From: Bondarzewia mesenterica
Lineage: Eukaryota; Basidiomycota; Agaricomycetes; Russulales; Bondarzewiaceae
Assembly (NCBI GenBank): GCA_004802705.1
Contig: SGPL01000062.1
Span: forward strand, 6,398-70,397
Direction of reading: 5' to 3'
DNA: 64,000 nt
The notes under the pieces were generated by a model that searched no databases, was not told the origin of the DNA, and saw only the letters and a list, made by a program, of their open reading frames with translations. Both the position numbers and the translations under genes were made by a program. Positions within the stretch are counted from its first letter, which is position 1. Each line of letters opens with the position of its first letter. This document shows, one piece after another, positions 10,896-24,785 of the stretch.

Positions 10896-13800
10896 TCACT
10901 CTACATCCCTCCACCGTCTATCGATATTGATGTCTGACTCTTCAACATCATCAGATTCACCCACACCCTCCGGAGCTAAAGACTGCATCCTGCGCTCAAA
11001 GTCATTCATGTCCGTAACGCCACGCTCCCGAAGCTCCGCATCGTAGCCTCCGCTGTCTCGTACAGGCACGCTTGGATCCCACGTAATAGGATCGCCTAGC
11101 CAACCCATATTGTCGTGAATGTAGTTCAAGAATCTACGCCAAAGCGGATCTAGAGACAAGACAGTGGCGTCGCCGACAATAATGAGGAGCGCTTGGGCCC
11201 GAGTTACCGCGACTGAGTAATATGATGATCAACCCTCAGGTAATCGTCAGTCTTCCGCGTGAAGGACATACCGTTGAAACGACGAGGGTTAGCAACAAAT
11301 CCAAGCGTATGCTTCAAATCGTACTCGACAAAATTTCTACTGCTGCGAACCGTGGAAATTATGATCACTCGGCGCTCCTGGAGAGCACATCAGCTGCAGG
11401 AGTCAGAACGTCTTAACGGAACATACCTGGCCTTGGAACTCTTCCACACTTCCCACCTTAACGCTACCGGCGAGGGGTGCAAGCGCCCTGCGTATCTTTA
11501 CACACTGTGCATGGTAAGGCGTAATGACCCCGATATCCCGCTCCGCTAGATGTATTGTCGATTAACAGACGAAACGAGCGATCACAATCATACAAAGGGA
11601 TACTCACCGACTTGGAAGCGGCCATCGTTAGAGCGAAGTGACTGGATATATGCTTTCACCTGCGACACTTCGTCGATATTGAAGAACGATGGGGATGAGG
11701 CCTCGCGGTCATCCTTTCCAGACACGGAATGGAAAATAATTGGGAAGTTTCGAGAAGCAAGCTGAGGGCTGCCTATAAGGGAATCTGTGACTGTCCTGTC
11801 CCCGCAAGGCTTCAGCTCCCCATCGTAAAACTGTTCATTCGGAAACTTGAGAATTGCTCCATGTGAACGGTAATTCTTTGTCAGTTTCACAATACTAAGT
11901 TGCAAATGCAGTTCAAGTGTCGTTGTAACACTCAAGATGGAAAATAGGACGCACGTTATTCCGCTATTTTCCTTGATGTCATAGGCATCACCTTTCATGA
12001 TCCTTTCCAGATAGCTCATGTCTAATTGCGATTGCCGAGCGATGGTGGAACGGATGACGGGTCCGAGCTGCTTGGGATCACCGGACAAAACGACACTCGT
12101 CTTATTACCTGTCATTGTCCTAATAGCAACCATCACCTCGGGCTCGGTGGCCTGGCCTGCTTCATCGACGAAAATGTGGGAGAAATGGCCTCGTGGTATA
12201 CCGATACCGTGTGCAAATGAAGCAGAAACACAAGTTGAAACGATCACCCTGAACGTGAGCATCTTCTCCTTGGGATGCAAGGCGAAATGGCCATCCGGAT
12301 TGACGAAGGTGAATTCTTTAAGTTCCGCAGGAACACTAGCCATGGGGCGGCTGGAGGCATAGAGGCGGAAAATTTTGTTTTTTCCGAGGTCGGTGAGTCT
12401 GCTTGCGATGATGTCCGCCGCAGAATTACTTGGAGCACATGCAAGGATACGAGTATTCTCATCTTTGTTGATGATCTGGCGAATAGCCTCGACGATGGTC
12501 ACTGTTTTACCGGTTCCTGGTCTATTGTTCCTGTCAAAAGAGTTGACAGTGTAAACGTGAAGTTTCAAGGCTTACGGGCCAAACACTACAAAAGGAACTG
12601 AGGGGGCTCGACGATGAGCGATGGATCTGACCGCCTCCATTTGCTGGGGATTGTCCGCTAGCTGGCGGTTGAATAGTGTTATAGTAACCACACCACGCTT
12701 AGCAACGGTGACATGCTGCTGGCTGGGGAAAAGAATGGATTTGGACTTGAACATAGCGTTCAGAGCCTGGTGTTGGCGTAGAAGAGGAACACGATTCAGC
12801 TTGAAATGCACGTTATGCATCTGTCCCTGCGTAGGAGTTGGAAACGAGGTGTGGAAGCAAAGGCCAACTTCTCTCCTCTCAACGACGTGGACGTGGCCCT
12901 CAAACCACTTGCCTCCTTTAATTCCATGTCGCTGGACAAGAATACGATCGCCTAAACACGATTCTCAACTTGACGAACAAATTAGTGGACAAAGCTAGTG
13001 GCTCACCGATCAAGACGCTGGGGCGTTTCTCCGCCAGCCCCGGAACTTCGAGGCTGCTCATATGTTAATGACAAGTCTAACATAAACTATATTCTGCCTC
13101 ACAAGTAAAGCTTGTTGCGGCGTGTGAGCTGAGCATCGGAGATATCGAAGATCTGAAGGTCATGCCTGGATGCAACAGACAAAGTGAGCGGATGTCTTGC
13201 GGAGCGAAGATGGAAAGCATACTCCATCCGATACTCTTCAATCCATAATAAGGCCTTGAAGTGCTGAGCATATGTGTTTGCGTTTACGATACGAGGCAGC
13301 ACTGATTGCTTTAGCTCTTTGATAACACCTGATAATGGTCCATCGGCTCTGGACAGGATGGAAGAGAGAGATGAAGGGATTTGGGATTTGGGCAGCTTGT
13401 TAACCCAGACATTGGATGTCAAAGCGGGCGGAAGGACACCAGCAACTACGCTGATTTCCGCGTCGCGTTCCGTACGCACTCGAGGGACGTATGGAGCGGA
13501 TGGCTTCAACAATTGGTGGTCGGATTTGTTCCCCACGATGGCCTGCAAAGAACGAACAATGGCGAATTGCTTCCCGAGGACAGTGTCCTGAAAGATTATC
13601 TCTAAACTGTCTTTGTATCGGCCGAATGAAGTTTGCTGGAATGTGACAGAGATTCGAGCCTCGCGCCCGTACTCCAGTGAAAGATGAGCGGGATCCAGAA
13701 CCTGGACTCGGAATCTGCGACAAATTTAAACACGTCGCTTAAATAGCAATGTTCAGGGCAGAAAGACATACGATGACACCGGAGCCGATGAATTCAGGGA

Positions 13801-14405
13801 AGATGAAAGAGTGAAACGAGAAATTTTAATGCTGGATGTAGGCGCAGTTGTGTGAACAACAAGTTCAACGCGCACGCCCCTCCCTGCCTCTGATACCTCC
13901 AAAACACCAAAGTTCACGCCCAATTCTCCGTGGGAAACGACCACTCCTTGCTTATCCTCTGAAGCTTCGTTGAGAGCAATTTTGTAGGCGGCAAAGCGTT
14001 CTCCAGACTTATGCCTCGCGGTGTTCGCATGCGCGGTCCATGATTTCTCTTTGACGAAAAAATCACAAAGATCGCAACACACGCCGCCAGGAAATGCTGG
14101 TGCCTCTTCTGGTTGCACATCTGTTGGCGTGACACCCAAGCGTCGCGCCACTGAGGCATGTGGCTTCCCCTTCATGTGCATTTCCCAGAAGTGCATGCCC
14201 ATGATAACCCTGTCGCATAACCGACACCACAAAACCTTCCCAGCTCCTTTTGCTCGTTTCTTGTGGTCTTTGCCTTGAACATGAAATTTGTATGCATGGG
14301 CATCAGTAAACAACCGCCGACACAATTCGCACGGAACCTCGCGACTACGAAAAGCTGCATCAGTGACAGACAACGGCAAGCTCGAAAAGCACAATACCCT
14401 GGCAT
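10896..14405 (-). CDS. MOV10/SDE3-type RNA helicase with three U1-like zinc fingers (copy B)
   Basis: Paralogue of copy A in the same orientation, about 2.2 kb away. The zinc-finger ORF has no in-frame ATG at its front. A 44-bp GT-AG intron fixes this: ATGCCAG at 14405, then gtattg...gatgcag, then CTTTTCG, giving [14 protein letters not shown]. Three U1-like fingers follow ([56 protein letters not shown]). There is no CCCH finger, unlike copy A. Helicase motifs: [11 protein letters not shown] (I), [16 protein letters not shown] (Ia), [12 protein letters not shown] (II), SGDPKQLGP (III), KLTKNYRSH, then the motif V/VI region near 11,200-11,500. The C-terminus [18 protein letters not shown] matches copy A. 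It has no Ns. Likely role: RNA remodelling in silencing. Confidence 0.88.
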
Positions 14406-15618
14406 GATCGTGTGTCTTTAAGAGGATGTTGCCAATCGCAGATACGGCGGGAAAAAGTCAAGGGGTTCCGACAAACTCAACACTGTACTAGCAAATGCCA
14501 CTGTACTAGCAAATGCGGAAGAACGTCGTTGCGACTGCTGTTAGAGAGTCCCAGAACAATCGGGTGTGAAAAACCTGATGGTGGGAGCGGGAAGCGCCAC
14601 ACGTATTTACATATATACAGATAGGAAGTGATTGGGTAGGAGCTTTCCTGTCAGCGTTAGAGGATCAGTGTTACGCAAGACGGAACGTGCGAAGCAGATG
14701 TGCGGGATTGGAAGAGGACCACGATGCGATGGTCCTAACGTGCCCATGACAGAAGTTTAATGAAGACAGAACTCATTGAGATGGTAAGCGCTGGCTGCGC
14801 AGCACCTCCCGTGTGTGACGCAACGCCACAAACAGGATACACCCGGGTGAATGGCACTTCAGCCGTCCCGCTAGTGCGACCAGCACCGTCCCACCTATGT
14901 GAGTATGGGAATGCTCCTCAAAAGGCAATCGCATTTGGTTTTCGCAATGGGGGTGCACGGCATGTCCGATGCCCAAACTAACAGCAACTTCGGCCGCGTT
15001 CCCATGAGCTGGATTTGCTATGTACTTACAGATTGTGATACAGCTTGCAACTTGTGACAAGGCACAACCCGTCTTGTCCATTGAACTACCGATAGCAGTG
15101 TGTTTTGGGCGGCGAGGCGATTTGCATTGGACTATGATTTAGTGCCTCACATAAAAATGAATCACAAGTGGACAATGCTCACCTCGAGTATGACAGTGTC
15201 GGAGGAATCATAGTGGCGAAGCAATCGATGACGAGCAGGAATTTTCAGTATGGAAGAACATCCGTCGTTGAATTCATTGTTGAGTAGAGTTTGAATGCCG
15301 CTTTCATTGAAAAAAGGCTTCTAGTAGAGCGCACCGACTTTTCTGAATTCCAGTCCCAATTCGTTAGAACGTCAATGTCCCGAAGAACCTCGACAGAATG
15401 ATGATGAGTGTGTCAGTGCAAAGCAACCTCATAGCTCTGTCCATATCGCAAGTTTTCTGGAGATTGCCGCGCCATAAAGCCGTGCATAGTCCGCAAAATC
15501 GATAGGATTGGACGAAGAGAGCTTGATATAAAGGTCGTTCGGTCCGCATCCCACGATCAAAAGAAAAATAACACGACAGGAGAAACAAGGGTACAATACA
15601 CGAGCGATACACAGACCA
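14406..15618. other. Intergenic region between helicase copy B and Rpt6
   Basis: About 1.2 kb with only short ORFs in mixed frames, none resembling a known family. A minus-strand ORF at 14773-15081 is Cys/His-rich by chance composition and has no visible domain. I see nothing further. Confidence 0.4.
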
Positions 15619-17170
<1,552 letters not shown>

Positions 17171-18826
17171 AGCAATAAGATGTAGCGGCGAATGGTTAGA
17201 GGCAAGTTACGTTGAGGCGTCAACGACGCGTACGCGTCACTAGGTCACCAGGCGTTATGCGTTGTCACGGACAAAGTCGAATTGCAAATTCCCGAACTTG
17301 CCATCACTAGTGCCGCAATAAAGATTATTGTGTTTCTGCATTGACTAGAATTCAAAGAATCTCAACACGCACAGAAAACATCCACGGCAGACGTCGGTCC
17401 CGGGGCGCTCACGCAATTTATTTAAAAAGCTGGCCTTAGAGAAGGTATACTACTATGTTTTCTGACTGGACTCTTCTGGCCTCAGGCCCAGATATCCTCA
17501 GTTATCCTGAGGTGCGAATGTTGAAGGAAGTGTCTACAACCAGCCATTGCGAGACTACTCAGGCCGAGGATTACATTCCGGGATAGATTAGAGCGTCGAG
17601 TCCAGTTGTTCTGTCACCAATCTGTCACAGAGCGAGAATGAAGCGAGAATGTGTCGGCACATTCATTTTTCACAGTGCTGGCAGACCGTCCCCTCAAAGA
17701 TACCTTGCTGTTTTTGAAGCCTTACAGCCAACTTGAATGGCCCCTCTAACGTAGGAAATTCTGAAGGCTGAGGTCGGTGCGAAGGTGTTGAAGGATTTAG
17801 TATAGCTTCAGTCAATTTGACATATGTGCATAGCTCGTCATTCAAGGGCATTCGGGATCAAGCTTTCTTGGAAGTTTACAATATCCGGCCGGACACATAA
17901 CGACTTGCACGATACGAATTACAAGGCGGGCTAAGCGGCGAAGGAAAATGACGGCGAGAAAACCGACGGTTTACCTTCGGGCTACAAAGCGTGGCTGATG
18001 TCAGATGACCATTGTACTTCACCAGCTGGGTGCCCAGGCCAGAAGCCGTGAGCAGGGCGCCTCATGTCCGTAAGTAGAGCGAGGAAATTGACTTGTCAGA
18101 TGTTCGTCATCGCAATAGATATTAGAGTTAGATCCTTGAGGTTCCAAACTACATAGCCGCCTGAGTCGTATGGCACAGTGATGAAAGCTGGCAACCGTTT
18201 GAAGATATTGAATGTTGCTACGAGAGGAATGCATTATTCGGTAAAAAAGCGTCGGCGTGCGCGATTATGAACATGTTGTGAACAGATAGGAATTGACTCA
18301 CATAAGTGGGGGAGTCGCGTGTCATCTGATCGTTAATGTTCTAGGTTGGCGCTAAGTTAGAAGGATTGAGAGCGCAAGGATAAGAGATGCAATCGATGAA
18401 GGAACTCCATTGCGCATGCCGGAGCTCCTGGCGGGTCCTAGGTCATTGAACTTGCCGGGGCCGTCGGTGGCTATGCCTGGTCAAAAAAATTCAGTGCAAC
18501 TGTGTACTCACCAAAACATGGATGTAAAGGTATCGCGCCTTAACATGACTGACGAGAAGTTGAACCCACGGCGCCTCCTCGACGTGCCAGGTTGCGACTC
18601 GGAGAGAAAAACAGATAACGCAACAAATACCCCTCCATGACGATTGGCACCACAGTCACCAACACGTATTTGCAGCAATATACATGTCTTCCCATAGGAA
18701 TTTTGAGCTCCAATCCAACACTCTCCTGCTATCAACACTATTAGTCATACACGCCCGCCAGCAATAACACCATCAGCGACTGCCGTCCAATGTCCGCGTG
18801 CTCCCAGCATGGCCCTGACACTACTA
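17171..18826. other. Intergenic region, no recognised gene
   Basis: About 1.65 kb. It contains the Rpt6 promoter at its left end and a run of short unrelated ORFs (for example 62 residues at 17663-17851 minus and 76 at 18410-18640 plus). None shows a domain, homologous neighbour frame or clear splice sites. No repeat structure stands out. Confidence 0.4.
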
Positions 18827-19605
18827 CTACATACCATACTTCCTTTTCAACGCCGCCCACCCTGATGCAGCAGCCCCATAAGACTCAATAAATTGGCTCA
18901 TGTCGTGCTCAGGGATGCGGTTCATATCGATACTGTTCCAATATCGACTGACAAAGTAGACGATGTCTTGTCCGTCCCGTTCAGAGCCGCGGCTGCAGTG
19001 CCTGGTGAGCTTGTTTTCATAACAGTAGAGAACGGGCAACGCACATTAACCACGTCTTCAATTTTGCACGAACGAATTCAGATATCGACAGAAAGGGAAC
19101 ACCGCTCATGACTATCACGGTCAAAGCATCCAGACGTCGAGGACCAGCTTCCCCCGCTGGTAGAATCTCGATCTGCGGATCATCCGAATGACATGAACAT
19201 GCAACAAGCCAGTGAATAAGCTCACTTCTATTGGTGGGATGCATCGATGATATTTTGCATGCAATCTGAAACAAAGCCGTCATGAACAGTGAACGGGAAG
19301 GGGACAAGGGCGGGATACCGATTGCTCCATGGTGACGCCGTGATGGTGATATCCTGTTTCCCTGCGACGGCCTGACGCACGCGACGGAATGGGTGGGTGC
19401 TCCCGCCTTCCACTATGCAGAAGATTTCCTTGGCAACGATGAGCAGACGACCCTCTGACAGTCAAAAGACTCGTACATCAGCCTGTGGACTGTTGGCGAC
19501 GATCGCGGTGAATAAAGTTCCGTGGAACGCATGGGGTACCCCATTAGCGCGAAGGGCTTGAGAGAGGGCTGCTGCCGCCTCTAGAAGTCGACGAGTCTCA
19601 GGCAT
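18827..19605 (-). CDS. Nucleotidyltransferase-like orphan protein of basidiomycetes
   Basis: A compact gene of about five exons. Start MPETRRLLEAAAALSQALRA; exon 2 EIFCIVEGGSTHPFRRVRQ; short exon LHAKYHRCIPPIE; then IEILPAGEAGPRRLDALTVI and VMSGVPFLSISEFVRAKLK; last exon RGSERDGQDIVYFVSRYWNS ending SGWAALKRKYGM, stop at 18827. The introns I infer are short GT-AG (about 48 and 53 nt). The pattern of an N-terminal helix, a region on which target recognition is set, VPFLSISEFVRAKLKTW and a C-terminal DxxDIxY-like helix resembles the minimal nucleotidyltransferase fold seen in many unannotated agaricomycete proteins. The metal-binding GSxxxxD motif of active enzymes is not visible, so catalytic activity is doubtful. 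Confidence 0.6.
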
Positions 19606-20442
19606 GTTGGGGATGGATGTTAGACAGTCGCCGAATTATAGACATGATATGACAGGGGACCAAAAGGTTGAACTCTATCGAGAAGTCGAGGAAGGGACGA
19701 TTGGTGGGATATGAATTCGTCGGTTCTGTGACCAAATGTACACCAGGCGCGGAAAAATACCCCAGTCGGAATGACTTCTGAGGCTTGCCGATACGGAGTT
19801 GTCCGATCGGTGGAGGACCGTGCACGTTGTGTAAGGCTGCTCTGTGCAAGTTCAAAGGAGAGGTCCAGGAATGCGTCACATGAGGCCATAGTGTGCGAAA
19901 TGAATTTCAGAATGGACCACGGGGTACCGCGGTGCCTTGTACGGTCAATATTGACCAGAGATCAACTTACCCCGTCGTTTGTTCAGCGAGAAATGATGCC
20001 CTCCTTTCTGGTCTCCATTCAGCCGACAGGCCGAGCTCATAGTAAACCAGCAGCCTTGTAAGGTAACCTTGCGAGACGACCTGCGCAGCCGGAACGTTTT
20101 TTTTGAACCTGGCAGGTCTCACGGGTCGTTATGGAGAAAAGTCTGAGAGAAGTATTTGCATGAATACAACTACGGAAGCTTGGATTTCCTGGGACGAGAT
20201 GAAGTGAAAATTGTATTGTACTGACGAGTTTGCTTGGGGTTTGCGGGGAAGAAAGAATAAGAATGCGGGGATGAGGCGCTGGTTCGAACTTGTTGCCGCC
20301 GACTCGGTTCTACAAAACGCACGTGACATGAAATTTAGCGGTGGCGTTCAACCTTCGACTGTCTTCAGTTTCATCTCGGTGCGCGTACTTCGTCATTTGT
20401 CTTCGCCCTAACCATTCTGCTACCTTACTACTCGTGTCGCGC
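19606..20442. other. Divergent intergenic region upstream of Mrs2 and the nucleotidyltransferase-like gene
   Basis: About 837 bp. Short ORFs at 19598-19889 (minus) and 19771-20061 (plus) overlap each other and resemble nothing known. It should contain both promoters. Confidence 0.35.
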
Positions 20443-22735
20443 ATGAATACGAGGCTCTGGAAATCTTGTGCTCGCTATGTGATGCCCTTTTCCCGTCCAC
20501 ACGCTTTAGGTTTCTTTCCTCGGAGTTGTCATGGCCTCAAATTGCGCTCTAACGAAACGAACGCAACGCTTCATACTTTTGCTATGCCAGATCCATCTAG
20601 AAATCCCATTAAACGTGCTTCTACATCAACACTTAACGAATATACCTCATGGAAGGGTACTCGGGCAATGTCGTGGGCTACAAGGCTCAATTCCTGGCTA
20701 GGAGAATCATTCTTGGGTCCTGCTGACGGACAGGAGGAGGCTGCGAAGGTTGCGATATTAGAAAAGGCTATGAAAAGTCGTCAACAGACAGATTTGATGT
20801 TGCGATGTACGTGCCATCTGCCAACCAAATTAGCCTTCTAAAATGACTGTTGCTCAGGTACCGTTTTGGACGCGGAGGGTGAGTAGTTCTCCTTCCACCA
20901 TCATATCATGCTGCGGCTGTTTGCTTCGGGTTTTTATCTGGCGCAGCCTTAATCGGCTTGGCGGCTCAGAAAACCTTGACGGCAGAGTTCTTCTGTTGCG
21001 TCATGAAGGGAACTTCGTGGACCTTGTCGGAACATGATGCTTTTCACCGGAGATCATCTGGCACATAGCGTGACGATACTATGAAAAGTCTGCCATTTGT
21101 TGATTGGTCACTTACGTCTCATCAGGGAATGTAAAGACCATCTCGGGACAGTTCAAAAGGTCGGATCTCTGCTCCGAACACCGTCTAAACGTAAGGAATA
21201 AATTTTCTTCACTTTACCGCATGCAACTCAACCAGCTGATGTTGTTTTCACAAGCCGCGTGATTTGCGGAAGATTGATTCTAGAATCCCGAATTTGGTTC
21301 CAACCATCCTGGTGAGATGGGAGGCAATTCTTGTAAGTCACAACCTTCCTTCGTGGCTTTTCCTCCCCAGTGCATTCGTCTTGCCGCCTCAGCTTACTCT
21401 GTGTAGGTCAATGTCCTCCATATTCGTGCCCTCGTTAAAGCAGATGCTGTTATTTTGTTCGATACATATGGATCTACGGACTCCCGGCTGCACTCAGTAT
21501 TTTTATACCACCTCGAAGTAAGTACTGACGTTTCAGCATGATTAGCTGCGGAGACGATCCTATATCATTCTGCAGCACAATCTTAAGTCGAAAGGCTCTG
21601 GATTGCCTTACGAATTTCGGTGAGTTCAAGGGTGTAACAGATATTGCCAGCTCCTCACAAACTACAGATACGCTTCAGAGCATTGGAGTCTATCTTCCTT
21701 TCCGTTGTAAGCGCTCTGGAAGCCGAAATGGTTTTCATACGCAACCTCGTTGGTGGATTACTAGCGGAACTCGAAGATGACATCGACCATGATAAGTTCA
21801 AACGACTTCTGCATTATTCACGTCGACTAGCAAGCTTTCAGAACAGAGCTAAGCTCGTGAGCTACGTTTCCAGCCTCTTGCTGTGAAGCTCATTAATTCT
21901 CATGTTGCCGACAGGTTGAAGAGGCAATAGAGGAAGTTCTGGAACAAGGTTCTTTATGAAACCCCGATTTCTTCTACTGCGCACACTGATGGATTTGGTC
22001 CCGTAGACGAGGATCTCGCCGCTATGTATCTGACAGACAAGAAGAACGATATTGAGCGCAAGCCCAACGACCACGATGAGCTCGAGGTTCTGTTTGAAAC
22101 TTTCTCGAAACAGGTCGAGGAAATAGTGAACGAAGCCGAAAATACCCAGGTTTGTTGGAGATAGCAATGTATCCCGTTTAATAAACAATTTATGTGTGTT
22201 TATATATAGAGCAACGTGCAGTCCACGCAAGAAATTGTGGAGCTCATTTTAGATTCAAATCGCAATGCTTTGCTTGCACTTGACTTAAAGGTGTGTAGTG
22301 ATTCAAGTATGAGGTGAAGTTTCGCCTGACACAAGCGCTAAGGTTTCGATCGGGACCATGGGCATTGGCATGGGCGCGCTTATCGCAGGTCTCTTTGGTA
22401 TGAATGTATGTCCGCGTCACCTCGGCCAGACTGCAAAGTCTCACGCTACATCACAGTTAGCAAGTCACATCGAAGAAAGTCCCTATGCCTTCATTGCCAT
22501 GTCCGTTCTATCTTCGGCTGTGGCCCTTCTCGTTTCGTGGGCAGGTCTCCGAAGGTGCCCCCTTGTCGCTCCCATCTATTGAGTATTGATCATTGATCGT
22601 GAGCGGGGTTTTTTTTTTAGATTGGCGAAGATACAGAAAGTTGGTCTCTCTGCGTCCGGCGGCCGGAAGGCCCAAGATCGTCGACATAGACCATGGATCC
22701 CTCTCCCCTTGAGAAAACGGCGTTCCGAGGGTTAA
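20443..22735 (+). CDS. MRS2: Mitochondrial inner-membrane magnesium channel Mrs2 (CorA superfamily)
   Basis: CorA-type Mg2+ channel of the mitochondrial inner membrane. ATG at 20443 starts a basic leader without acidic residues (MNTRLWKSCARYVMPFSRPH), a good mitochondrial targeting signal; the upstream in-frame GTG is not needed. Mature-part exons give RCTVLDAEG, NVKTISGQFKRSDLCSEHRL, then LRKIDSRIPNLVPTILVR, and VNVLHIRALVKADAVILFDT. The helical core includes FRALESIFLSVVSALEAEMV and DKKNDIERKPNDHDELEVLF. The selectivity motif GMN follows MGIGMGALIAGLF; an intron directly after GMN joins to LASHIEESPYAFIAMSVLSS. The basic C-terminus ends KRRSEG, stop 22733-22735. A larger intron of about 240 nt lies at 20,888-21,125. 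All family hallmarks are present. Confidence 0.93.
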
Positions 22736-24150
22736 CTCTTCGTGCCTGGCATAGCCTTTCACGGAAGCTCACTATCACAGACGCTCTCGATTCTTTTTCC
22801 ACTCCTTTCGACATATAGACATATTGCGCAATATCTGTAGGATCATCATTACTTATTTATCACCCCCAATCTCTGTTCCGTATAATACAGTCGACGGTTT
22901 TTTGATGCACTGTTCTTCCTTGGAGGCCGCGCGTCGATTCAATGCGGTCCGAGGCCACACGCCGGAGTCTGGACCATGGAGCACCACTTTTCGACAGAGA
23001 AAAAGAAGCCATGGCTCCGAGGATGGTAGGTACCAATCTCCCCGTCAATACAATCTGAAACCCTCAGCCTTCTCAGATCACCACGAGATCGATTTCCTTG
23101 CTCGATCCTCATGGCATTGTTAAATGTCTAATATATGGCATCAGCCTCATCGTTTGACTGATAAACGTTATCTCAGGATTTGCATGGAGTTTATCTTATT
23201 GACGAAGTCTATTGTGTGTAGGGGCAGGAAGGAGCAGAGATAAGCTTTGCAACCTCTACGAATATCAACCGCTTGTGACTCATCAATACAGTACTATGAC
23301 CTTTGAGTTGAAGAATAAGGTTTGCTGTACTGAACAACCCTCGCCATTGAACAGCCATGTCTTGTCAATGGACCGGAACCAAAAGAGATAGAGGAAGAGA
23401 TAGAGAGAGATCTAAGCCGAAAGACGGAAGCTATTCTGCTCAAAGAAGTTGCTTGAGAAATCTGGGGTCATTTTGGGGTCCGCGAGGTCTTTCATAAACT
23501 CACGGTCAAGGGTTTTGTTAGTTATCTATATCTGATGGAAGTCTGCCGTGCAAGGGAGGCGAGCCATACAGACTAGAGGCTAAAAGGTTCCGAGACTCTA
23601 GACTTTGTGATTTAGCGGAAACATATTGTACTGCTGTCTGTATGAAGCTCCGCCCGTAGAATTTGCACGGAAGCAGTCTAGGCTTGAGCGTTTGAGCCCA
23701 TGCGAGTTATTGGACTTTAGATAGGATGGGGTTTTCAGAGAAGAAGGCATGTAGTCGTGCTAGGCGTGCATTCAACGTTCCCGCAAAGAGCATTTAGACA
23801 CGAGGGCCTTAAGGGCACTTAACCGTGGTACGTAGAACGGCGCGGGACCTTGGGTAAGTACAGTCTAACTTCGAACATCATTGGTGCCCAGATTAACCGT
23901 TCAATGCGAGATGAAGCCGCTCTTATCTACCCGAGAAACCCAGATATATGGCGCTTCGAAGAGACAAAGTAATGGTTCATATTATTCAAGAGCTTTGATA
24001 TGGAGAGAAAGTCAAGATACGTAGACGAGATGAAATAAGGCTAACGGATAACGGAGTGTATTTGGCCAGCTACGCTGACTAAGCAGCTCAGGTAATTACG
24101 GTAAACTACCTCGTTGGCTCGTCGATTCGGGCGGTTATATGATAGAGTAA

Positions 24151-24179
24151 GTGGGACGTTGGCCGGACTAGCACTCCAC
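24151..24179. repeat. 29-bp direct repeat, copy 1
   Basis: Begins GTGGGACGTTGGCCGGACTA and ends GCACTCCAC; identical to copy 2, 145 bp downstream. It is followed at 24203-24214 by the palindrome CCCACCGGTGGG. The unit's own ends (GTGG...CCAC) are inverted. Confidence 0.85.
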
Positions 24180-24295
24180 AACCTATGTAGTAGACACACA
24201 GGCCCACCGGTGGGGACAATATCACGTGTGAATGGAGAAAGGTTACGGTAGAGGAAAAAGGAAGAAGGAAGAAGTAAAAGTAAATGACACTGACA

Positions 24296-24324
24296 GTGGG
24301 ACGTTGGCCGGACTAGCACTCCAC
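24296..24324. repeat. 29-bp direct repeat, copy 2
   Basis: Exact copy of the 29-bp unit at 24151. It is followed at 24341-24354 by the palindrome CATCACCGGTGATG, which shares the CACCGGTG core with the palindrome after copy 1, so the two copies look like one repeated module with diverged spacers. Confidence 0.85.
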
Positions 24325-24529
24325 TGTGTACATTGCGTACCATCACCGGTGATGCTACATCATTGTCGACAGGGCTATGTGAAGGAGAGATAATATGGTA
24401 AAAATAGAATGAACAGCGAAGAAACAAGCTCCATCTCTTCAAGATAAGAGCTTGACTTCGCAAGGTTGCGCGACGGTACTTGCGCGAAAAGTGGACAAGC
24501 TGGAAGATGCTGTGAAAAGCTGGTGGTAA

Positions 24530-24785
24530 TGATGGTGGGTGGGTGGGTGGCGGTGGACCGTGGTAATGGACCGTGGTAGTGGTGGTGATTTCGTGCAGTT
24601 GCAGAGTAATTGTTGGTGGTGAGATAGGGGTAATGAGGAGTAAACAAGCGGGTTTTTCTGGTTTTCTACTCCAATACGGCAGTCATAGAATAGAGAATAT
24701 GCCGTAGGCCTTTATATCTTTCCCCTGCAGCTGGACCAAACTACAGAGGTGGTGGTGGTGGTGATGGTGGTGGTGGTAGTTAGGC
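24530..24785. repeat. GGT/GTG-rich microsatellites
   Basis: Imperfect trinucleotide tracts: (GGGT/GGTG)n around 24,535-24,600, where the 12-mer GGACCGTGGTA recurs, and (GGT)n with GAT interruptions around 24,750-24,782. Minus-strand reading gives His/Pro/Thr-rich ORFs that are only translated repeat. Confidence 0.7.

Noticed and set aside
14773..15081. 102-residue Cys/His-containing ORF as a zinc protein
   Set aside because: Spacing of Cys and His does not fit any finger type.
24151..24354. 29-bp repeats as a CRISPR array
   Set aside because: Only two copies, 145 bp apart, in a eukaryotic genome; no spacer pattern.
24041..24647. His/Pro/Ser-rich minus-strand ORFs
   Set aside because: Translated GGT/GTG microsatellite and repeat; no coding signal.
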